From Tsukamurella sp. PLM1 (GTDB lineage Bacteria; Actinomycetota; Actinomycetes; Mycobacteriales; Mycobacteriaceae): a stretch of DNA of 64,000 nucleotides. The notes beneath the pieces are model-generated. The model did no database searches and was not told where the DNA came from. It worked only from the letters and a program-made list of their open reading frames with translations. The position numbers were made by a program, and so were the translations under genes. Of the stretch, positions 57,258-64,000 are shown one piece after another; the first letter of the stretch is position 1; each line of letters starts with the position of its first letter. The DNA lies in NCBI RefSeq assembly GCF_023168325.1, contig NZ_AP025688.1, positions 1,674,001 to 1,738,000 of the forward strand, written 5' to 3'.

Positions 57258-60200
57258 TCAGCGGTCCTGCGGTCGAACGAACGGAAAGGCAAGGGTAGCA
57301 CGGATGTTCACGCCGGCGAGCAGCATGATGATCCGGTCGACGCCGAGGCCCAGGCCGCCCGTCGGGGGCATGGCGTAGGACAGCGCGTCGAGGAAGGATT
57401 CGTCGAGCTCCATCGCCTCGGGATCGCCCGCGGCGGCGGCCATCGACTGCGCGGTCAACCGCTCGCGCTGATCGACCGGATCGGTCAGTTCGGTGTAGGC
57501 GCAGCCAAGTTCGGCGCCGAAGCCGACCAGGTCCCACTGCTCGGTCAGGCGCGGGTCGTCACGGTGTCTGCGGGCCAGCGGCGAGACCTCGATCGGGAAG
57601 TCGCAGTAGAACGTCGGGAACTCGGTCTGCTTCTCCACCAGCGCCTCGTACAGCTCCATCACGAGCTTCCCGGCGGTCGCGCCGCGCGGCACCGCCACGT
57701 GCCACCGCTCGCACACGGCGGCCACCTCGTCGAGCGTGGACGCGGAGGTCAGGGTGACGCCCGCGGCGCGGGACACGGCCTCGTGCACCCGCACCACCGG
57801 CCACTCCGCAGTGAGATCGACCTCCCGGGTGCCGCCGGCACCGTCGGGCCGCACGGCCACCGGCCGGCCGTTCACCGCGACCGCGGCGGCCAGGATCACC
57901 TCGCGCGCCAGCAGCCGCATGGAGGTGTAATCGCCGTAGGCCTCGTACGCCTCGAGCGCGGTGAACTCCGGGTTGTGCGTCGCGTCGGCGCCCTCGTTGC
58001 GGAAATTGCGGTTGATCTCGAAGATCCGCCCCATGCCGCCCACGGCCAGTCGCTTCAGGTACAGCTCCGGGGCGATCCGCAGGTACAGGCCCATGTCGTA
58101 GGCGTTGATGTGGGTGGTGAACGGGCGGGCCGCCGCCCCGCCGTGCACCGCCTGCAGCATCGGCGTCTCGACCTCGGAGTATCCGCGATCGGTGAACGCC
58201 GAACGCATGGCGGCCACGGCCCGCGACCGGCGGTACAGCAGGTCGACGGCACCGCCCTCGGTGATCAGCTCCAGCGGGCGGTTACGAGCCCGGGTCTCGT
58301 CGCCGAGCCGCACCCACACCTTCGGCACGGGCGACAGACACTTGCCGGCCATCGCCCACGCGTCCAGCAGCACCGACGGTTCGCCGGTCCGCGAGCGCAC
58401 CACCTCGCCGGTCACCGACACCAGGTCTCCCATGTCGATCGACCGCCGCCAGAGGTCCCGCGCACCATCGGGCGTCCGGGAACGCTCGGCGATCACCTGC
58501 AGGCGCGCCCCGTCCTCGTGCAGGTCCACGAACGTCACCCCGCCGTAGTCGCGCATCGCGCGCACGCGACCGGTCACGGAGACGACGGTGCCGCGCGTAC
58601 CGTCGGACAGGGGCCGGAGGCGAGCTCCCGGACGGCGCCGAGCGAATGCGTCCGGGGCACTGACGGGGGATACCCGGGCATGCCGGCGGCCTCGAGGGCC
58701 TCGAGCTTGCGGCGCCGGACGCGCTGCTGCTCCGACAGGCGCATCGGCGGGGCCTCGCGACGGAGCAGCCTTTCCTCCTCGGCGAGCAGCCGGTCCACGA
58801 ACTCGGGATCACGCGGGATCTGTTCCGGCACCGATGGTCCGGCGAGGAACTTCGGCCCCACCTGGGGGAGGAAGCCCTCGGCGGTGCCGACCGCGATGCC
58901 GGCCCGCACGGCGGTGAGAACGGGGTCGTAGCAGAGGATGCGGGGCACCCACTCGGGGCGGTACTTGTCGTTGGACCGGTACAGGGTCTCGAGCTGGTAG
59001 AACTTCGATGCGAAGCTGAGCACCGAGTCCACCATCCTGGTGATCGGCCCGGCGCCGACGCGGTCGGCCTCGGAGAACACCGAGCGGAACACCGCGAAGT
59101 TCAACGAGATCCGCCGGATCCCGAGCTCGGGACACGCGTCGATGAGCATCGCGACCATGAACTCGTTGAGGCCGTTCTCCGCGTCGCGGTCCCGTCGCAT
59201 GAGGTCGAGCGAGAGCCCGCGCGTCCCCCACGGCACGAAGCTGAGCAGGCCGCGCACGGCACCGTCGGCGTCGTGGGCGGAGACGAGGACGCACCGACCG
59301 TCGACGGGATCGCCGATCCGGTTGAGCGCCATCGAGAATCCGCGCTCGGTCTCCTCGCCGCGCCAGGCCTCGGCGAGCTCCGCCACCTCGGCGAGCTCGG
59401 CGGGGAGAGGTCCGCGTGCCGGCGGACCCGCAGCGTGTACCCGGCCGCCCCGACCCGGGTGACGGCCTGCCGCACCGCCCGCATGTCGCGGCCCTTGAGG
59501 GTGAACCCGTCGACGTGGATGATCGCCTCGTCGCCGATGGTCAGCGTGCGCAGCCCGGCCTCGGCGTACATCTGCGCGCCGTCGGCGCTCGCGGCGAGGA
59601 CCGCCGGGTACAGGCTGTGGGCGCGGCAGTCCTCGATCAGGCCGAGACGGCCGCGCGCCAGGAATCCCGGTGGCCGATCGGGTCGGCGCTGGCCATCGAC
59701 ACCGGCCCCACCGCCCGGCAGGTGACCACGGCGCGGCGGTCGGGTGCGGCGATCACCGCCTTGTCGCGCCGGGTCGCGAAGTAGCCGAGCGAATCGTCCT
59801 CGCCGTACTCGAGCAGGAGACGCCGGACCTCGAGCTCCTCGGGTTCGGTCATCAGCTCGTCGCCGCGGCCGGCGCGCCAGAACGCCATCAGCGCCAGGAT
59901 CAGCACCGATGCCGCCATCACCCCCGCGAGCGAGTACACCCACATCGGCCCGGAGTGACCGTTGAGCAACACGTCGATCTGGCGGGGCACGGCGACGCCG
60001 AAGTCGATCGGAGCGCCCAGACCAGGATCTCGACGGTGCCGCGCAAGCGGCCGGGGAACGCCGAGGTGAGGGCGAGCGTGATCAGGTACACCAGCAGCAT
60101 TCCGACCGCGAGCACGCCGATCGCCGCGCGTCGGGAGCCGTGAGCGAGTCGGGCCGGGAAGCACGGGCGCGCCGCGATCACCGCGGCCCAGCACGATGCT

Positions 60201-60608
60201 GATCGCCGCCGCCAGCGCCGCGCCGGGCAGTGAGAGGCGCACCTCGAAATACGTCCGCACGATCACGGGGAGGCGGTGCACCTCGCCGGCGTCGAGCTGG
60301 TCCGTCGCGATGATCGCCAGCGTCGCGACGTTGACCAGCACCTGCAGGCCCATCACGACCACGGTCACCGTGTGCGCGGCCCGCAACCGCCGGCGCAGTG
60401 CGCCGCTGAGCACCGTGAGCGCCGCGACCAGCAGCAGGCTGGGGTGCGACGGGATGCCGAGCAGGCTCAGGACGTCGGCGACGAGCGGCAGCACCCGGTC
60501 GCCGCGGATCACCGCGCTGAGCAGCGACACCACCGCCGCGACCAGCATCATCCGGGCGATCCACACCGCCGTCGTCTCCTGCGCACGCTCGCGGGCTGTC
60601 AAGGACAC
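57258..60608 (-). CDS. lysX: LysX: lysyl-tRNA synthetase fused to phosphatidylglycerol lysyltransferase (about five frameshifts)
   Basis: About 1,115 codons. The N-terminal third is membrane (IARMMLVAAVVSLLSAV and further spans), then an MprF-type DUF2156 transferase domain (GEETERGFSMALNRIGDP, GLSLDLMRRDRDAENGLNEFM, YRSNDKYRPEWVPR), then a class II LysRS: OB fold (LVSVTGEVVRS), VETPMLQAVHGGAAARPF, FEINRNFRNEGADATHNPEFT and GLGLGVDRIIML. Adds Lys to phosphatidylglycerol, giving resistance to cationic peptides. Shifts near 60180, 60020, 59650, 59395 and 58600. GTG 60606-60608 has AGGAGGAAG; GTG 60650 is an alternative. Confidence 0.92.
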
Positions 60609-60938
60609 GGGCTTCCTCCTCGGGGCGTGCTCACGGCGTGTGCGACTCACGTGGAAAAGACCTCCGATGATAGCCTTGAGGCCGGTCCGTCCGATGTCGG
60701 CGCCGGTAGATCCGGCTCCGACTGCTGCGGTGCGCCTGTACAGGTGTCACTCCCCGCGGGGTGGTCCTCGGTAGTGGCTGCCGGAACCGTCGTCGTTCGA
60801 CGGCGCGCGTCCGGCGGCTTCGATCGATGACCGCGCCAGGGCGCCCCGCCGCCGCGTCGAACGACTCCGGCCGCGCGCAGCGTGCGCGCCGCCAGGCGAG
60901 GACGGGCCGACGAAGACGAAAGGTCTTTTCCCCACAAC

Positions 60939-63185
60939 ATGACGGACAACACCCAGGTCGAGTTCGACGACGACATCACCGAAACCGTCGCCGTCATCGA
61001 CAACGGTTCCTTCGGCACGCGCACCATCCGGTTCGAGACCGGCCGGTTCGCGCAGCAGGCCGCCGGTTCGGTCGCCGCGTACCTCGACGACGAGACGATG
61101 CTGCTCTCGGCGACGTCGCACAGCAAGCACCCGAAGGAGCACTTCGACTTCTTCCCGCTGACCGTCGACGTGGAGGAGAGGATGTACGCCGCCGGCCGCA
61201 TCCCCGGTTCCTTCTTCCGTCGCGAGGGCCGCCCGGGCACCGACGCGATCCTCACCTGCCGCCTGATCGACCGGCCGCTGCGCCCGTCGTTCGTCGATGG
61301 CCTGCGCAACGAGATCCAGGTCGTCGTCACCGTCCTGTCGCTCGATCCCAAGGACCTCTACGACGTGGTGGCGATCAACGCCGCCTCGGCGTCGACCCAG
61401 ATCGCCGGCCTGCCCTTCTCCGGCCCCGTCGGTGGCGTGCGCGTCGCCCTCATCGACGGCCAGTGGGTCGCGTTCCCCACCGTCGAGCAGCTCGAGCGCG
61501 CCGTGTTCGACATGGTCGTCGCCGGCCGCATCGTCTCGGGCTCCGGCAAGGACGCCGATGTCGCGATCATGATGGTCGAGGCCGAGGCCACCGAGAACGT
61601 CATCGAGCTCATCGCGGGCGGCGCCACCGCGCCGACCGAGGCCGTCGTGGCCGAGGGCCTCGAGGCCGCCAAGCCCTTCATCGCCGTGCTCTGCGAGGCG
61701 CAGAAGCAGCTCGCCGCCGGTGCCGCCAAGCCCACCGGCGAGTTCCCGCTGTTCCCGGCGTACCAGGACGACGTCTTCGCCGCCGTCGAGGCCGCGGGTG
61801 CCGCGAAGCTGGGCGACGCGCTGTCGATCGCGGGCAAGCAGGAGCGCGACAACGCCACCGACGTGGTCAAGGCCGAGGTGCTCGAGGCCGTCGGCCCGCA
61901 GTTCGAGGGCCGCGAGGGCGAGATCGGCGCGGCGTTCCGCTCGCTGACCAAGAAGCTCGTGCGCAAGCGCATCCTCACCGACCACTTCCGCATCGACGGC
62001 CGTGGCATCACCGACATCCGCTCGCTCAGCGCTGAGATCGCCGTGATCCCGCGCGCCCACGGCAGCGCGCTGTTCGAGCGCGGCGAGACCCAGATCCTGG
62101 GCGTCACCACGCTGGACATGGTGAAGATGGCGCAGCAGATCGACTCGCTGGGACCCGAGACCAGCAAGCGCTACATGCACCACTACAACTTCCCGCCGTA
62201 CTCGACCGGTGAGACCGGCCGCGTCGGCTCGCCGAAGCGCCGCGAGATCGGCCACGGCGCGCTCGCCGAGCGTGCCCTCGTGCCGGTGCTGCCCTCGGTG
62301 GAGGAGTTCCCCTACGCCATCCGTCAGGTCTCGGAGGCGCTGAGCTCCAACGGCTCCACCTCGATGGGCTCGGTCTGCGCCTCGACGATGTCGCTGCTCA
62401 ACGCCGGCGTGCCGCTCAAGGCGCCCGTCGCGGGCATTGCCATGGGCCTCGTCTCGGACGAGGTCGACGGCCAGGCCCGGTACGTGGCCCTGACCGACAT
62501 CCTCGGCGCTGAGGACGCCTTCGGCGACATGGACTTCAAGGTCGCCGGCACGGCCGAATTCGTCACCGCCCTGCAGCTGGACACCAAGCTGGACGGCATC
62601 CCGTCGCAGGTGCTGGCCGGCGCGCTGGGCCAGGCGAAGGACGCCCGCACCACGATCCTCGAGGTCATGGCCGAGGCGATCGACGCTCCGGACGAGATGA
62701 GCCCCTACGCCCCGCGCATCACCACCATCAAGGTGCCCGTGGACAAGATCGGCGAGGTCATCGGACCCAAGGGCAAGACGATCAACTCGATCACCGAGGA
62801 GACCGGCGCCAACATCTCCATCGAGGACGACGGCACCGTCTTCGTCGGTGCGGCCGACGGCCCGTCGGCCCAGGCGGCGATCGATCGGATCAACGCCATC
62901 GCCAACCCGCAGCTGCCGAAGGTGGGCGAGCGCTTCCTGGGCACCGTGGTCAAGACCACGGCGTTCGGCGCGTTCGTCTCGCTGGTGCCCGGCCGCGACG
63001 GCCTGGTGCACATCAGCAAGCTGGGGAACGGCAAGCGCGTGAACAAGGTCGAGGACGTCGTGAACGTCGGCAGCAAGCTGCAGGTGGAGATCGCCGACAT
63101 CGACGAGCGCGGCAAGATCAGCCTGATCCCCGTCGTGGAGGAGCAGGCCGAGGAGACGGCTTCCGCCGCCGCGGGCGAGGAGTAG
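60939..63185 (+). CDS. pnp: Polyribonucleotide nucleotidyltransferase (PNPase/GpsI)
   Basis: 748 residues. Phosphorolytic 3'-5' exoribonuclease and RNA polymerase. Two RNase PH domains ([57 protein letters not shown]) are followed by KH ([20 protein letters not shown]) and S1 ([29 protein letters not shown] region). The frame is intact over 2.2 kb. The 288-base gap upstream, toward divergent lysX, contains promoters by position but no clear consensus. Confidence 0.97.
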   Translation: MTDNTQVEFDDDITETVAVIDNGSFGTRTIRFETGRFAQQAAGSVAAYLDDETMLLSATSHSKHPKEHFDFFPLTVDVEERMYAAGRIPGSFFRREGRPGTDAILTCRLIDRPLRPSFVDGLRNEIQVVVTVLSLDPKDLYDVVAINAASASTQIAGLPFSGPVGGVRVALIDGQWVAFPTVEQLERAVFDMVVAGRIVSGSGKDADVAIMMVEAEATENVIELIAGGATAPTEAVVAEGLEAAKPFIAVLCEAQKQLAAGAAKPTGEFPLFPAYQDDVFAAVEAAGAAKLGDALSIAGKQERDNATDVVKAEVLEAVGPQFEGREGEIGAAFRSLTKKLVRKRILTDHFRIDGRGITDIRSLSAEIAVIPRAHGSALFERGETQILGVTTLDMVKMAQQIDSLGPETSKRYMHHYNFPPYSTGETGRVGSPKRREIGHGALAERALVPVLPSVEEFPYAIRQVSEALSSNGSTSMGSVCASTMSLLNAGVPLKAPVAGIAMGLVSDEVDGQARYVALTDILGAEDAFGDMDFKVAGTAEFVTALQLDTKLDGIPSQVLAGALGQAKDARTTILEVMAEAIDAPDEMSPYAPRITTIKVPVDKIGEVIGPKGKTINSITEETGANISIEDDGTVFVGAADGPSAQAAIDRINAIANPQLPKVGERFLGTVVKTTAFGAFVSLVPGRDGLVHISKLGNGKRVNKVEDVVNVGSKLQVEIADIDERGKISLIPVVEEQAEETASAAAGEE

Positions 63186-63198
63186 GAACATCAGCAGC

Positions 63199-64000
63199 CT
63201 GACGAAACGGGCTGCGCGGACGGGGGCATCCGGCTCGGGTGCCCCCGTTCGTCGTAGCGTCCTGCCCGGCGGCCTGCGGGTGGTCACGGAGACGGTGCCG
63301 GGGTCCCGGTCCGCCGCCGTGGGCCTGTGGGTGGCGGTCGGCTCGCGCGACGAGCACCCGGCCTCGGCCGGATCCGCGCACTTCCTCGAGCACCTGCTGT
63401 TCAAGGCGACCCCGCACCGCGACGCGGCCTCGCTCGCCGCGGAGGTCGACGCCGTGGGCGGTGAGATCAACGCGTTCACGAGCAAGGAGCACACCTGCTA
63501 CTACGCCCATGTGCTCGACACCGACCTCGAGCTCGCGGTGGACGTGGTGACCGACGTGGTCCTGGGCGGCCTGTGCCGCCCCGCAGACGTCGAGGTGGAG
63601 CGCGAGGTCGTGCTCGAGGAGCTCGCCATGCGCGACGACGATCCCGAGGACTTGGTCAACGAGGCGGCGACGGCCGCCCTGTTCGGCGACCACCCGCTGG
63701 CGCGGCCGGTGCTCGGGACCGAGGACTCGGTGTCGGCGATGACCGCCGCGCGGCTGCGCGGTTTCCACCGGCGGCGCTACACGCCGGAGCGCATGGTGCT
63801 CTCGGTCGCCGGGAACGTCACGCACGCGCAGGTGGTGAAGCTGGCGCGGAGGGCGTTCGAGGGCAGGCTCGACGGTGCCGCCGACTCGGCCCCGGTGCGC
63901 ACGGGTATCCGGCGCCGCCCGGGCGCGCCGGCGCTGCAGGTGGTCAACCGCGACGGGGAGCAGTCGCACCTCGTAGCCGGTACCCGGGCGTACGGCCGGT
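63199..64000 (+). CDS. pepR: M16-family zinc protease, N-terminal part (3' end outside window)
   Basis: VLPGGLRVVTETVPGSRSAAVG, SAHFLEHLLFKAT (HxxEH zinc motif, about codon 65), KEHTCYYAHVLDTDLELAVDV and EREVVLEELAMRDDDPED (third zinc ligand) identify the processing peptidase encoded by Rv2782c, just after pnp. No ATG or GTG is in frame between the pnp stop and the conserved region; I place the 5' end at CTG 63199 provisionally. A lost base near the start is likely. The gene continues past 64000. Confidence 0.88.
   Translation, partial: MTKRAARTGASGSGAPVRRSVLPGGLRVVTETVPGSRSAAVGLWVAVGSRDEHPASAGSAHFLEHLLFKATPHRDAASLAAEVDAVGGEINAFTSKEHTCYYAHVLDTDLELAVDVVTDVVLGGLCRPADVEVEREVVLEELAMRDDDPEDLVNEAATAALFGDHPLARPVLGTEDSVSAMTAARLRGFHRRRYTPERMVLSVAGNVTHAQVVKLARRAFEGRLDGAADSAPVRTGIRRRPGAPALQVVNRDGEQSHLVAGTRAYGR

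Larger units (their letters stand above)
2255..63879. repeat. Dispersed short motif CGACGGTGCCG (about 42 core copies)
   Basis: The core GACGGTGCC was found at 22 plus-strand and 20 minus-strand sites by reading the whole window; most extend to CGACGGTGCCG. Examples on plus: 6831, 13543, 33508, 41672, 55953, 60032; on minus: 6257, 12759, 37437, 50058, 59258. They occur within genes in different frames and in gaps. Composition alone (about 70% GC) predicts roughly two copies. None lies between 14,822 and 22,828. Confidence 0.7.

Noticed and set aside
3110..63185. Widespread pseudogenes
   Set aside because: Breaks are single-base, in G/C runs, hit essential genes such as dinF-operon and rimP members, and are each repaired by one base; sequence error is more likely than decay.
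60747..63494. A 915-codon minus-strand frame over pnp
   Set aside because: Antisense shadow of the strongly conserved pnp coding sequence; it lacks any recognisable domain.
1..64000. tRNA, rRNA or insertion sequences
   Set aside because: None could be recognised on either strand; no transposase or recombinase domain was found.

Overview
The window is a high-GC actinobacterial chromosome segment from the Mycobacteriales. The lineage markers are mycothione reductase, PptT, an EfpA-type exporter, LysX with a fused lysyltransferase domain, a mycobacterial-style cobalamin block and abundant GTG starts. Gene order follows the M. tuberculosis Rv2864c-Rv2782c region with insertions: PBP-map-(cobQ)-mtr-mqo-GNAT-chelatase-cobO-cobB-cysG-efpA-proS-rimP-nusA-ylxR-infB-rbfA-DHH-dinF-(...)-metallophosphatase-pptT-truB-(...)-sirR-ribF-rpsO-(lysX)-pnp-pepR. 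A Tsukamurella- or Gordonia-like organism is my inference; no RNA marker gene is present to settle it.

Layout. 1-3.1 kb: the end of a penicillin-binding protein, a DUF559/AbiEi-like gene bracketed by iterated GC-rich repeats, then map. 3.1-14 kb: cobQ, an alpha/beta hydrolase, a tiny metallothionein next to mtr, a serine hydrolase, mqo, a GNAT, a chelatase-like AAA/VWA protein, cobO and cobB. 14-21 kb: a sugar module (beta-PGM-type HAD, GH65 phosphorylase, PfkB kinase, MFS sugar porter, ROK repressor) that interrupts the mycobacterial order. 21-30 kb: DUF4822 lipoprotein, cysG, efpA with a long disordered tail, yaaA, proS, a second DUF559 gene bracketed by palindromes, DUF4190 protein. 30-39 kb: the translation/transcription operon rimP-nusA-ylxR-infB-ylxP-rbfA-DHH-dinF. 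39-46.6 kb: accessory genes, including formamidase with FmdB and an NCS1 permease, a voltage-sensor-like membrane protein, and an iron-type binding lipoprotein. 46.7-55 kb: metallophosphatase-pptT-truB, a truncated citrate synthase divergent from an HTH-citrate synthase, alkD, sirR, ribF, rpsO. 55-64 kb: Ddn-like protein, serine hydrolase, lysX, pnp and the start of pepR.

Data quality matters. At least ten housekeeping genes (cobQ, mqo, cysG, rimP, ylxR, dinF, fmdB and others) are split by single-base losses, nearly always in runs of G or C. Adding one base restores family-typical protein. I therefore treat most broken genes as sequence errors, and give one span per gene with the shift noted.

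Most unusual features. (1) Two diverged DUF559/AbiEi-like putative nuclease genes 27 kb apart are each flanked on both sides by their own family of palindromic or inverted repeats, unrelated in sequence between the two loci; this looks like a gene-plus-cognate-repeat element. (2) The 11-mer CGACGGTGCCG, or its 9-base core, occurs about 42 times on both strands in several reading frames and is absent across the 8 kb containing the sugar module. (3) A perfect 19-bp stem lies in the first 21 codons of cysG. (4) A C-terminally truncated citrate synthase faces an HTH-citrate synthase across GTTGAT palindromes.
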